Positions 33,717-42,426 of a stretch of 64,000 nt of DNA are shown piece after piece; the stretch's first letter is position 1; every line of letters starts with the position of its first letter. Position numbers and translations under genes: made by a program. The DNA is from DASUPK01 sp963736305 (GTDB taxonomy: Bacteria > Actinomycetota > Thermoleophilia > Solirubrobacterales > 70-9). The notes below the pieces were generated by a model. That model saw only the letters and a list, made by a program, of their open reading frames with translations, was not told the origin of the DNA and ran no database searches. The DNA lies in NCBI GenBank assembly GCA_963736305.1, contig CAVTOD010000005.1:62001-126000 (forward strand), given 5' to 3'.

Positions 33717-34058
33717 GTGAAGAAGGGAACAAGACGACTGGTCGCCATTCTTACGGTGTTTGGCGCTCTCGCCCTGGCGCCCTCCGCGCTGGCTCAGAGC
33801 ACGGGCACCGGCTATGACGGGCCGGCGAGTGCCGTTGCCGGACAGACGGCCCAAGGAAGCAACGACAAGGGCGGCAACACCGGACCTGTCGCATCGCAGC
33901 CCGTCGCATCGCAGAGTGCATCGCAGAGTGCGAGCGGAGGTACTGGCTTCCTGCCGTTCACGGGGCTCGACGTGGTGCTGCTGGCAGGTGGAGGACTCGT
34001 ATTGCTCGCCAGCGGCGTGGCCTTGAGCCGCCTGGTCGGGCGTCATCCGGCCGCTTAG
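33717..34058 (+). CDS. Small cell-wall-anchored protein with LPFTG sorting signal
   Basis: 113 residues from a GTG at 33717 (GAGAGAG upstream). Signal peptide LVAILTVFGALALAPSALA, a short Gly/Ser/Gln-rich middle with a repeated SQPVASQ/SQSASQ pattern, then LPFTG at about residue 83, a hydrophobic span (DVVLLAGGGLVLLASGVAL) and a basic tail (RLVGRHPAA). This is the classic sortase substrate layout, but very short. No sortase is in the window. A strong terminator follows. It borders the polysaccharide locus. Confidence 0.78.
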   Translation: MKKGTRRLVAILTVFGALALAPSALAQSTGTGYDGPASAVAGQTAQGSNDKGGNTGPVASQPVASQSASQSASGGTGFLPFTGLDVVLLAGGGLVLLASGVALSRLVGRHPAA

Positions 34059-34082
34059 GGAATTTGGCCCAGCGAGACTTCT

Positions 34083-34118
34083 GAAAGGCCCCGGCCGTGC
34101 GGTCGGGGCCTTTCGTTG
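34083..34118 (+). terminator. Rho-independent terminator after the LPFTG gene
   Basis: GAAAGGCCCCGGCC (34083-34096) pairs with GGTCGGGGCCTTTC (34101-34114), 14 bp with one wobble and a 4-nt loop, followed by GTTGTT. Serves the plus-strand gene and possibly, in reverse, the ligase gene ending at 34136. Confidence 0.88.
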
Positions 34119-34135
34119 TTCCCTAGCGGGAAGAC

Positions 34136-36202
34136 TCAGCCACTACGACACCCATTCGGCCCGGCGACTCGGCCGAGCACGCGGCAATAACGCGCCAGGA
34201 ATTCGGTATCGAGTTGATCGAGCCCGACGGGATTGCCACTCCGTACCCCCTGACGGATCATTGCCGTGAGCGGTTCCCGCGGGTTCAGCTCGGCGACCCG
34301 GTCCAGCCGAACCAGCGCCGCTCGCTTGTGTCCTTGTACGCCATCCAGCGTCGCCAGCTCGAGCGTCGCGTACCAGTTGTTCGGGTCACGCTCGAGCGCA
34401 TTGGAGAACGCCTCCCTCATTCGGTCTGGCTGGTTTAGCTTCGAGGCAATATTCCCCTCGACCTCGTACGGGTTCGCGCTCAGGAAATTCAAGTCGGCGG
34501 CGCGTTCGAGGAGGCTGTACGCCGCCTGCGGGTCGGTTCCCCAGATATGACTCGCACGGTTCGTGTCGACCGCCGCAACCCACGGAAGGGCGAAGGAGGC
34601 TGCGGCGAGAGCCGCGGCGGCGGCCGCCGTCGCGATCAAGTATCTACGCCACCGTCTTGGCTGCTCCTCCCACGGTTGCGAATCTGGTGCCCCATTGAGG
34701 GCCATTGCCAGCCCGAGCCAGGCGAAAACGGGCGCCCAGATGGCTGGGAACAACCAGAACCAATCGCCTGTCGAGTGGACCAGTACATAGATGAAGACCA
34801 CGCCCGAGACCCCGGCAATGGCGCGACCGAGGGGCTCCCCCGAGCGGAGGCGCACTCGACCGACCCCGACCGACACAGCGGCCAGAAAGCCGACAAAGAT
34901 CAGCCCCCCCACCAAGCCGGTCTGGGATAAGACCGAGAGGGGCAGGTTGTGGGCCTCGGCGGGCTCCTCGTCGGACTTCCGGTTCCGTACATAATCCTCG
35001 GCAAAGTTCCCTGAACCGACCCCCGCGACCGGGTGGGCCGTGAACTCGTCGGCCGCCACCCGCCAGAAGTCATACCGGTTGCTTCCCAGCCCCTGGCCCA
35101 GGCGGGACCCCTCGGCGACGGGCTCGGATCGCCCGACCTTGAAGTCGTGCCAGCGGTCACCCACCCAGCTCACCGGGTTTCCGATAACTGCGATTGCTGC
35201 AATCAGGCCGACGAGCGCCCCGAGGCATGCGAGCCCGCCGACCACCCGCGTCCCCATTCGCGTGGTCGCCTCCGAGAGCTCCACGCGGCCGTCGATCAGC
35301 CCGATCGTGACTCCCGCGATGAACAGCGCTGCTGCCCCGATCAGCATCGCGTTCCTGGCTCCGTCGAGTGCGGGTTCCAGTCCCCCGGTCCCCACGTCGC
35401 TGAACACCTTCAGGATCGGCGAGACGGTCAGGGCCGCAACGACCGCGAGTGGCGCGAGCGTGATCAACGACCGGACCCGATTGGGAACGACCAACAGATA
35501 AGCGAGGGCGGCAACCGGGGCAGCGATCAGCCAACCGCGGCTCTGTGGCAGCAGCGCGAAGTCGAACAGGACGCCCGCGGAGGCGAGCAACAACCCGCGT
35601 AATGGCCAAGGGACCTCTCGCCGCGACGCGAGCAAAACCGAGGGGAAGATGGCTGCGGTGAAGAGGGCTGCGTTCGCGTTGAAGTAGCCGGCGGGGCTCG
35701 CGAAACGGTGGGCGATCAGGTAGCTGAACGGGTCCGCCGAACCGGCGGCCCCGATCAGCGTGATCGCGGCGACCGCAGCCATCGCGATCGCATAGGCCCC
35801 GAGCAGCAGGGCGCCCGTCCGCGCGCTCCAGGGCAGGAGCGCGAAGAGCACGAACACAACCAAGTAAAGAAGGCATCGATTGGCTCCGTCCCACGCCGCA
35901 CCCTGGTAGCCGGCCCAAATGATCGACAGGAAGTTCCAGGCAGCGAACGCAGCGAGCAGGCCGATCGCCCAGAGCGCAGGGCGCGAAAGGCCGGAGATCC
36001 GACTCCGATATGTGAAGAAAGTGGCCACCAGCAGCCCGAGCAGAAACAGGGCGCCGGGATAGCTCTTCGCTGGTGGGACGCCTCCGTCAAAGATCGCCCA
36101 GAAGAGGAAGACCGCTACCGCGAGAGCACCCGGGATGACCTCGGGACTGCGGGTCAGCGCCGACGCCAGCCACTTCGGCGAGCCGGTTTCGGCCTCGTTC
36201 AC
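34136..36202 (-). CDS. O-antigen ligase/polymerase-like membrane protein with TPR tail
   Basis: 688 residues. About 12 membrane spans; the periplasmic-loop signature AHPVAGVGSGNFAEDYVRNR and AHNLPLSVLSQTGLVGGLIF identify the Wzy_C/O-antigen ligase superfamily. The last 150 residues, after a final membrane span, look like TPR repeats (PQAAYSLLERAADLNFLSAN, PDRMREAFSNALERDPNNWY). It would polymerise or transfer lipid-linked glycan outside the membrane. It is one of two such proteins in the locus. Confidence 0.85.
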   Translation of the reverse strand: MNEAETGSPKWLASALTRSPEVIPGALAVAVFLFWAIFDGGVPPAKSYPGALFLLGLLVATFFTYRSRISGLSRPALWAIGLLAAFAAWNFLSIIWAGYQGAAWDGANRCLLYLVVFVLFALLPWSARTGALLLGAYAIAMAAVAAITLIGAAGSADPFSYLIAHRFASPAGYFNANAALFTAAIFPSVLLASRREVPWPLRGLLLASAGVLFDFALLPQSRGWLIAAPVAALAYLLVVPNRVRSLITLAPLAVVAALTVSPILKVFSDVGTGGLEPALDGARNAMLIGAAALFIAGVTIGLIDGRVELSEATTRMGTRVVGGLACLGALVGLIAAIAVIGNPVSWVGDRWHDFKVGRSEPVAEGSRLGQGLGSNRYDFWRVAADEFTAHPVAGVGSGNFAEDYVRNRKSDEEPAEAHNLPLSVLSQTGLVGGLIFVGFLAAVSVGVGRVRLRSGEPLGRAIAGVSGVVFIYVLVHSTGDWFWLFPAIWAPVFAWLGLAMALNGAPDSQPWEEQPRRWRRYLIATAAAAAALAAASFALPWVAAVDTNRASHIWGTDPQAAYSLLERAADLNFLSANPYEVEGNIASKLNQPDRMREAFSNALERDPNNWYATLELATLDGVQGHKRAALVRLDRVAELNPREPLTAMIRQGVRSGNPVGLDQLDTEFLARYCRVLGRVAGPNGCRSG

Positions 36203-36282
36203 AGGCGCTTTCGCTGCGCGCAGGTCGTACCCAAGGCCAGCATGGTCGCATTCGTGCAGGGCGGCATGCCATCCTGGCGCCG

Positions 36283-37395
36283 GTGACGGTGCGGGAGCAG
36301 ACGCGACCGATGCGAATCCTCGAGGTGAGCGAGAGCTTCGCCACGGGCACGATGGAGATCATTTGCGCGATCGCGGCGGGGGCGGTTGAGCAGGGCCACA
36401 GGTTGGCGATCGCGTACGGCAAGCGACCCGAGACACCAACCGACCTGCGGGCCCAGGTTCCCCGTGAGGTGGAGCTGATCGAGCTGCCCTGGACCGGCAG
36501 GACGGTCCGGAATCAACTTCGGACCGTCCCCGCGCTGCGGAGAGTCTGCAGGGACTGGCGTCCGGACGTGATTCACCTGCACTCCTCGTTCGCCGGCCTC
36601 CTCGGCGCACTCAGCATCGCCCGGGTCGCGCCATCCATCTATACACCGCATGGTTACTCGTTCCTCGGCGCCAAATCTGGCGTCGCCCGGCGGGCGTACA
36701 GACTGGCGGAGCGTTTCGTCGCGCGTCGGGTCACAGTGCTCGGTGCGGTCTCCGAATCCGAGGCCCGCCAGGCGCGTGAGGTGGGCGCCCGCTCGGTCGT
36801 CGTAGTGCCGAACGGTATCGCTGACCTCGATCCTGACCGGCTCTCACTCGATCGGAAAACGCCACCCCGGGCGCGCCCCCTCGTCGTCTCGATGGGAAGG
36901 ATCGTCCCGGCGAGGCGGCCCCGCGAAACCGTACGGATCCTGCAGGCTGTCTCGGACTTGGCCGACACCCTGTGGATCGGAGGCCCAGGAGCCGACATCT
37001 CGCTCGAGGACGAAGTCAGGGCGGCGGGGATCGAGGTGACGGGATGGATGGATCGAGACAGCGCGGTCGAGCGGCTGGCAGAGGCCACGGCGCTTCTCAA
37101 TTGGTCCGCCTGGGATAGCCATCCACTGAGCGTTCTCCAGGCGATGGCCCACGACGTCGTGGTGATCGCGAGCGACATCGAGCCGAACTCCGATCTGGTC
37201 GGGACAGCCCAGGTCGCGGGGAGCGAAGCTGCTGGCATCGAGCTCCTGCGGGCGGCTCTAACCGACCCCGCGAGGCGAGAGGAGATGCTCGCCGAGCAGC
37301 GTCGCCGACGCACCGCGTTCGGGCGCGAGCGAATGGTGAGCGACTGGCTGGGGCTGTACTCCAGCCTCGCCAGTGAGGATTCAGGCGGCGGCTGA
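36283..37395 (+). CDS. Glycosyltransferase, GT4 family
   Basis: 370 residues, GT-B fold: N-terminal acceptor half (RPDVIHLHSSFAGLL, YTPHGYSFLG), C-terminal donor half (VVSMGRIVPARRPRE and a weaker version of the EX7E region, SHPLSVLQAMAHDVVVIASD). GTG start. Divergent from the ligase and 39 bp ahead of the BY-kinase, so probably co-transcribed with it. Sugar specificity cannot be read. Confidence 0.85.
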   Translation: MTVREQTRPMRILEVSESFATGTMEIICAIAAGAVEQGHRLAIAYGKRPETPTDLRAQVPREVELIELPWTGRTVRNQLRTVPALRRVCRDWRPDVIHLHSSFAGLLGALSIARVAPSIYTPHGYSFLGAKSGVARRAYRLAERFVARRVTVLGAVSESEARQAREVGARSVVVVPNGIADLDPDRLSLDRKTPPRARPLVVSMGRIVPARRPRETVRILQAVSDLADTLWIGGPGADISLEDEVRAAGIEVTGWMDRDSAVERLAEATALLNWSAWDSHPLSVLQAMAHDVVVIASDIEPNSDLVGTAQVAGSEAAGIELLRAALTDPARREEMLAEQRRRRTAFGRERMVSDWLGLYSSLASEDSGGG

Positions 37396-37421
37396 ATCCT
37401 GCTCGGCGCCTGATTCCCGCA

Positions 37422-37427
37422 TACACT
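37422..37427 (+). promoter_or_regulatory. -10 box of the BY-kinase gene
   Basis: TACACT, 7 nt before the GTG at 37435; leaderless spacing. Confidence 0.45.
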
Positions 37428-37434
37428 CCGCCGC

Positions 37435-38730
37435 GTGGATCTCCGTGAGTTGTTCTCCGTCGTCTGGAAGTGGCGTGTAGTCGTCGCGATCGTGACCGTC
37501 CTCGCGGGCGCGCTGGGCGCCATCTTCGCATCACAGCGCGAACCGACATACGAGTCGACCGCGACGATCGCGATCACCCCCGACATCAGCTCACAGGGGA
37601 TCGTCTCGGCGGATTCGCTGTCGGCGCTCCTCGGAACCTATGCCCTGACCGCTGAGTCGGACGTCGTCCGCGGCGAGGCCGAGCAGATCCTCGGGCACCC
37701 GCTGACCGGCACCGTCAGTGCCAGCACGCAGTCAGGGACCGGGATCCTGCGGATCAGTGATCGGGCCAATGACGCCACTGACGCCAAGGACACGGCTTCC
37801 GCGGTGGCCGCCGCGTTCCTGAAGAGGCTCCAGGGTAACCCGAACCTCTCCGCGGCCCTTGTAAGTCCCGCCTCAGTCCCGACCAGCGCCGTCCAACCAC
37901 GTCCTCCGCTGATCATCGGCACTTCTCTGGTCGTCGGATTCGGCGTCGCGATCCTGCTCGCAATCTCCCTCGATCGATTCCGGCGACGGATCACCAACGC
38001 CGACGATCTGGCCGAAATCAGTCCCCTGCCGTTGCTTGGGCAGGTCGAGCGCAGCCGGCGCCTGATGCGCACCGGGCCGCAGATCGTCTGGGATGACTCA
38101 GAGCTGCACCAGATCCAGGAGAACTTCCGTTCCCTGCGAACCAACATCCAGCTCACCAGCAGCACAAATCCGATTGCGCTGCAGGTCACCAGCGCCGGGC
38201 CATCAGAGGGGAAGTCGACGATCACCGCCAATCTGGGGGTGGCCTTCGCTCACCTGGGGGTTTCGACCGCGATCGTCGACGCCGACCTGCGCCGCCCCGC
38301 TCAGGGTCAGATTTTTGGGCTGAGCAGCCGGAACCGCAGCTGGTCGACCCCGCAACGTGCGGACAGCAAGTTCGGCTCAAAGACGCGTTTCACCAACCTC
38401 ACGGTGTTTCCCGCCACCACGACGCGGATCGATCCGACCGAAGCTCTCCAGGCCAGGTTTCCAGCCCTACTCGAGCATCTGCGGAGCTCCTACGACCTGA
38501 TCCTCGTCGACTCCCCGCCCGTACTGCCCGTGAGCGACGCTCGGATCACGGCCGGCTGGATGGACGGCGTGGTGCTCGTCCTCGCGGCTGGGGAGGAGCG
38601 CCCCGCGGCGCTGACCGAGGCGATCAAGCGTCTCGGCATGGCAAACGCCAAGGTGACCGGCTTCGTGATCAACAAGGCCGGCTCGACCGGGGAGGGCAGC
38701 TACTACTACCGCTCGCCGGGAGCGGCCTGA
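37435..38730 (+). CDS. Polysaccharide co-polymerase with tyrosine-kinase domain (Wzz/BY-kinase)
   Basis: 431 residues. Wzz-like part with two membrane spans (VVVAIVTVLAGALGAIFA near 14-32; LIIGTSLVVGFGVAILLAIS near 160-180), then a BY-kinase: Walker A TSAGPSEGKSTITANL near 262, Walker A' IVDADLRRP, Walker B LILVDSPPVLPVS. The C-terminus ends GEGSYYYRSPGAA, a three-tyrosine cluster fit for autophosphorylation. Regulates chain length of the exported glycan. The stretch after Walker A' (SRNRSWSTPQRADSKFGS) is unusually short on family features. Confidence 0.9.
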   Translation: MDLRELFSVVWKWRVVVAIVTVLAGALGAIFASQREPTYESTATIAITPDISSQGIVSADSLSALLGTYALTAESDVVRGEAEQILGHPLTGTVSASTQSGTGILRISDRANDATDAKDTASAVAAAFLKRLQGNPNLSAALVSPASVPTSAVQPRPPLIIGTSLVVGFGVAILLAISLDRFRRRITNADDLAEISPLPLLGQVERSRRLMRTGPQIVWDDSELHQIQENFRSLRTNIQLTSSTNPIALQVTSAGPSEGKSTITANLGVAFAHLGVSTAIVDADLRRPAQGQIFGLSSRNRSWSTPQRADSKFGSKTRFTNLTVFPATTTRIDPTEALQARFPALLEHLRSSYDLILVDSPPVLPVSDARITAGWMDGVVLVLAAGEERPAALTEAIKRLGMANAKVTGFVINKAGSTGEGSYYYRSPGAA

Positions 38731-38739
38731 GCTCATCGC

Positions 38740-40200
38740 TCAGGCCGAGCGCCCTAGGACCGAAGCGCCTTGCAGTGTCCGGCGCTTCAGCCGGGCCTTT
38801 GACTTTGCCTTGCTCCTCGCCTTCCGGTGCCAGTGGGAACTCGGCTTGGTCGTCGGCGCCGGCGTGGTCGTCGGCGGGGGCGTCGTCGGCGGGGGCGTCG
38901 TCGGCGGGGGCGTCGTCGCCGGTGGGGACGTGGTCGCCGGTGGGGACGTGGTCGCCGGCGTGTAGGTTGGCGGGGGCGCCGGCGAAGTCGTTGCCGAAGT
39001 CAGGACGTAGGCGCTATGGGGCGCGAGGCTGACGCTGGAGACGTTGGTGAGTCCGGAACCGCTATAGGTGCCGCCCAGATTCGCGCTCAACTGTCCGGCG
39101 GTCGGGTTGACGACGACAATCCCCTTGCTGAAGACTCGGCGGTGCACCCCGTTGGAGTCCGTCGACTCGTTGGCGATCGGGTCGCCGATGTCGTAGTCGT
39201 ACTCGGGAAACCAGTTCTCGTGGGTGTAGTCCCCGTGCAGGGCGAAGTCGGCCGTCCCCTGCCCCGCGAGGAGGGTCGTGGCCCATCCATAGCGGGCGGC
39301 CGCCGCGTCGGTGTTGGATGAGTCGCTCACACCCATAAAGACCTTGCCGTGCGCCTGCGCGTACTTGGCGGCGTTCAGCATCGCCAGCCAGGTGCCCTGA
39401 TCGGCGTAGCCGCTACCGGCCGAATAGCCCCACTTGGCGAAGTGCTCGAGCATCCCGCCGTTCAGATAGGCCAGCCATGAGTTGCCGACGCTCGGGTACT
39501 CGTGCCAGCTGCCGATGTTGGCGATCGCCTGCACCCCGGCAGCCTGGATCTTGGGTCCGATCGAGGCGAGTGCGGATTGCGTCGCGGCCTGGTAGCTAGC
39601 ATCGCTCGGGTACTTGGCGACCTGGCTGACGTCGTAGTGGTACGCCATGGTCGTGTTCGTGTCGTCCAGGAAGACTCCGTCCCAACCGTCCCGCTTCACC
39701 TCGGTGATCACGTTGTCGGCCCACTCGGCCTGATAGCTCGCCGAGCCGATGTCCATCGCCCATAGATCCGCGTAGTCGCTGTACCTGATTCGAGCTCCCT
39801 GCTTGTTCAGCAGGAACCACTCGGGGTGCGCACTGTCAGCCTGCTGGTAGGTGACCCCCGTGCCGCAGTCACTGGTTGGGCTGGTGCAGTCCGCGCGGGC
39901 GGCACTCAGGTTCTTGTAGAGCAGGACCTTGAGGTTCGGGTTGGCAGCCTTCAGTTGACGCATCCGGGAGACCTGTCCCGGCCCGAGGATCACATAGCTG
40001 TTTCTTTGGGCCGAGACCGACAGATTGGAGAAGTCGGGATTGCTGTCGATGGCGACCCGCTCATGGCTGGCCGCGGAGGTCGCGGCGCTGGCATTCGCCG
40101 CCCCCAGCATCAGGGCGAGCACGATACCGCCTGCCATGAGGATGTTTCTTGTCCGTGCCATCCCGGCAGACATCGGCGCACCCGCACCGACGCCCACCAA
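38740..40200 (-). CDS. Secreted putative glycoside hydrolase (GHL15 type) with Pro/Thr-rich tail
   Basis: 486 residues. Signal peptide near residues 18-40 (LMAGGIVLALMLGAANASA). The catalytic-like domain has KVLLYKNLSAARADC, DYADLWAMDIGSASYQAEWA and WDGVFLDDTNTT, the Asp-Asp strand end of GHL15 TIM barrels. A linker of TTSPPATTSPPATT and TTPPP repeats leads to a very basic tail (SHWHRKARSKAKSKARLKRR) that could bind wall polymers. The exact start is uncertain (GTG 40200, ATG 40173 or 40161). Confidence 0.75.
   Translation of the reverse strand: MVGVGAGAPMSAGMARTRNILMAGGIVLALMLGAANASAATSAASHERVAIDSNPDFSNLSVSAQRNSYVILGPGQVSRMRQLKAANPNLKVLLYKNLSAARADCTSPTSDCGTGVTYQQADSAHPEWFLLNKQGARIRYSDYADLWAMDIGSASYQAEWADNVITEVKRDGWDGVFLDDTNTTMAYHYDVSQVAKYPSDASYQAATQSALASIGPKIQAAGVQAIANIGSWHEYPSVGNSWLAYLNGGMLEHFAKWGYSAGSGYADQGTWLAMLNAAKYAQAHGKVFMGVSDSSNTDAAAARYGWATTLLAGQGTADFALHGDYTHENWFPEYDYDIGDPIANESTDSNGVHRRVFSKGIVVVNPTAGQLSANLGGTYSGSGLTNVSSVSLAPHSAYVLTSATTSPAPPPTYTPATTSPPATTSPPATTPPPTTPPPTTPPPTTTPAPTTKPSSHWHRKARSKAKSKARLKRRTLQGASVLGRSA
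38863..38960. repeat. Coding tandem repeats of the Pro/Thr linker
   Basis: 15-bp units (CGTCGTCGGCGGGGG at 38881-38895 and 38896-38910, with a partial before) followed by 18-bp units (38911-38928, 38929-38946). Multiples of three, so the repeat number can change without frameshift. Confidence 0.75.
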
Positions 40201-40285
40201 ATGGCGCGAATCTGGACGTGTCTAAGGCAAGCGGAACGACTTCCGCTGGCCGGATGTTTGGGCCCGCGGGGGACAATCCACGGAT

Positions 40286-41341
40286 TTAGCTCTTGCGCGA
40301 GACCTCCACACCACCCGCGGCAACCCAGCGCCGACGCGCGCGTGAGAGCAGGAGCCGCCGGGTCAACCCGGGCGCAACGGCTCCGGCCACCGCCTTCATC
40401 CTGGTGTTGATCTTGTTTTCCGAGCGTGCAGCCACTGCGAGCGACCGTCGACGCCCGTCGGGCGCGCCCTCGAGCAGAGCGAGGCGGGCTTCCTCGACCT
40501 CGGCGGCCCGTTGTCGCCTGGAGAGTGAGCGCGCCAGCACCATGCGCTCGGAATGCGTCAACTCGATCGTGCGGGCCGCAGCCGCGAGCGTCTCCGCCTG
40601 CCCCCGAGCCATCCGCGCGGGATGGCTGGATTGGGCGCCCTCGTGCAGCCGGTAGAGAAGCAGCGGCTCGTCGACGAGCCCCGCCCGCGACCCAGAGAAA
40701 ACCAGCCGAATCCAGCAGTCCCAATCATTGGTGTACACGGATTTATCGAACCCGCCTACCTCCAGCAGCCGCTCGCGCCGAACGGCCAATGCGCCGGCGA
40801 TGAAGCACCGCTCGAGGATCGCCGTGCGCTGGTCATCCACCTCGAAGGTGAAGCTCTCATCGTAATACCGGCGGACGACCTGCCCGTCCAGCTCCAGGAG
40901 TGAGTCCGTGGTCAGGATGTCGAGGTCGGGACGCAAGGCGGCGAGCTCACCCATGGCCTCGATTCGCTCAGGCATGTACATGTCATCGGCGTCCAGGAAC
41001 GCGACGAATTCACCCGACGCAGCACGAGCGGCCGCGTTCTTGGTTGCCGCCTCTCCGCGGTGGTCCCGGCGGAGGAGGACGATCCTTTCCATGTAGGGCT
41101 CGAGCGCTCCCTCGATGTCGTCGGTCGAGCCGTCGTCGCAGACGATCACCTCATGCGGTGGTACGGTCTGCGCGAGCGCTGAGCTGACCGCTTCGGCCAC
41201 GAGGTCAGCCGCCTGGTACGCGGCGATCAGCACCGAGAAGGTGGGCGCGCTGCCCGGCTCAAGCGGGTCGGTCGCCTCGGGGACGAGAAACCGCCTTCCC
41301 CGCTCGAAGACGGACGCTACAGGGACCTCCGCATGAGGCAA
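40286..41341 (-). CDS. Glycosyltransferase, GT2 family
   Basis: 351 residues. GT-A core: SVLIAAYQAADLVAEAV, VIVCDDGSTDD, FLDADDMYMPER (DxD motif) and NDWDCWIRLVF. The listed start is TTG at 41341. However, TACAGT stands 6 nt before an ATG at 41334 that is one frame off, and a single added base after it would join MxEVPVASVFE; so the true start may be that ATG with a missing base. Paralog of the two GT2 genes at 50.2-52.2 kb. Divergent from the deacetylase. Confidence 0.85.
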   Translation of the reverse strand: MPHAEVPVASVFERGRRFLVPEATDPLEPGSAPTFSVLIAAYQAADLVAEAVSSALAQTVPPHEVIVCDDGSTDDIEGALEPYMERIVLLRRDHRGEAATKNAAARAASGEFVAFLDADDMYMPERIEAMGELAALRPDLDILTTDSLLELDGQVVRRYYDESFTFEVDDQRTAILERCFIAGALAVRRERLLEVGGFDKSVYTNDWDCWIRLVFSGSRAGLVDEPLLLYRLHEGAQSSHPARMARGQAETLAAAARTIELTHSERMVLARSLSRRQRAAEVEEARLALLEGAPDGRRRSLAVAARSENKINTRMKAVAGAVAPGLTRRLLLSRARRRWVAAGGVEVSRKS

Positions 41342-41433
41342 CTGTAGCGGTGCGCTGTGCAGCCACCCGTCGGCTGCTGTACCAATCCGGCTATGTGGAC
41401 AGCTGCGCGCGTGTTCCTCGAGGTGCCATCCCC

Positions 41434-42426
41434 GTGATTGCGGCCCTGAAGGCCCGGCTGAGGATCCCGGTCGCCCGGGTGCTCGGCTTCCTCACTCGCC
41501 TCTCGCGAACGCAGGCCGGACTTGTCTTCGTGTATCACCGAGTCGGCGATCCGCACGTGCCGCGAGAGGGTCACCTGGATCCCGCCTTGGGCACTGGAGT
41601 CTTCGAGGCTCAGCTCGACTACCTACGCAAACGGTACGACGTGGTCCCCGCCCGGCAACTGCTTGACGCTGTGAAGAACCGCAGGCGCGGTCACCGGCTC
41701 CCCGTTGCGATCACATTCGATGACGATCTGTCGTCTCACGCGCGGGTCGCAATGCCGATCCTCGCGCGCCTCGGGCTTCCGGCCACATTCTTCCTCTGCG
41801 GGGCCTCACTACATGAGCCATTCGCGTTCTGGTGGCAGAGGCTCCAGATCGCGTTCGACTCGGGCGCCCTACAGGATCAAGAGTTGGCCGGGCTAGTCGG
41901 CCGTGCAATGGCGCGGCCGCGGCCGATGGATATCCACCAGGCGGGCACCGCCATCATGTCGATGCCGCCCGGTAAGCGGGACGAGGTAGCGGAGTCGCTC
42001 CGCGAGTGGATCGGCGGAGATCCATCGGCAGCCGGCCTGCGCGCGGAATCTGTCCGGTCCCTGGCCGAGTCCGGCTTTGAGATCGGATTTCACACACGCG
42101 ACCATCATGCGCTTCCTCCACTTGACCACGATCTGCTCACCCGTGCGCTCAGTGAGGGCAGAAGCGAGCTCGACGCTGCGGCCGGGACCGAGATCACCTC
42201 AGTCGCCTACCCATTCGGTATGGCGGACGCCAGGGTCGCCCATGCCGCGAGGGTCGCCGGCTTCCAACTGGGCTTCACCGGATCGCCCGAGCCGGTGGAG
42301 CCGGATACCAACCCACTGCTCATCGGACGCTTCGATCCACCGTACGAGCCCCTCGGGGTCTTCGCGATCCAAGTCGCCCGACTCCTGAGGCGCACGCGGC
42401 GTCGGGGGCGTCGCGACTCAGCCTGA
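41434..42426 (+). CDS. Polysaccharide deacetylase (NodB/CE4-like)
   Basis: About 330 residues from the GTG at 41434 (GAGGTG 8 nt upstream); the frame is open from 41350, where another GTG lies. AITFDDDLSSH supplies the Asp motif and EIGFHTRDHHALPPL the metal-binding His motif, then SVAYPFGMAD. It would remove acetyl groups from a glycan. FFLCGASLHEPFAFWWQRLQ and other segments recur in the deacetylase at 60051-61073. No signal peptide is evident. Confidence 0.83.
   Translation: MIAALKARLRIPVARVLGFLTRLSRTQAGLVFVYHRVGDPHVPREGHLDPALGTGVFEAQLDYLRKRYDVVPARQLLDAVKNRRRGHRLPVAITFDDDLSSHARVAMPILARLGLPATFFLCGASLHEPFAFWWQRLQIAFDSGALQDQELAGLVGRAMARPRPMDIHQAGTAIMSMPPGKRDEVAESLREWIGGDPSAAGLRAESVRSLAESGFEIGFHTRDHHALPPLDHDLLTRALSEGRSELDAAAGTEITSVAYPFGMADARVAHAARVAGFQLGFTGSPEPVEPDTNPLLIGRFDPPYEPLGVFAIQVARLLRRTRRRGRRDSA

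Noticed and set aside
38863..38960. Repeat array as a CRISPR
   Set aside because: Units of 15 and 18 bp without spacers, in frame inside a Pro/Thr linker.
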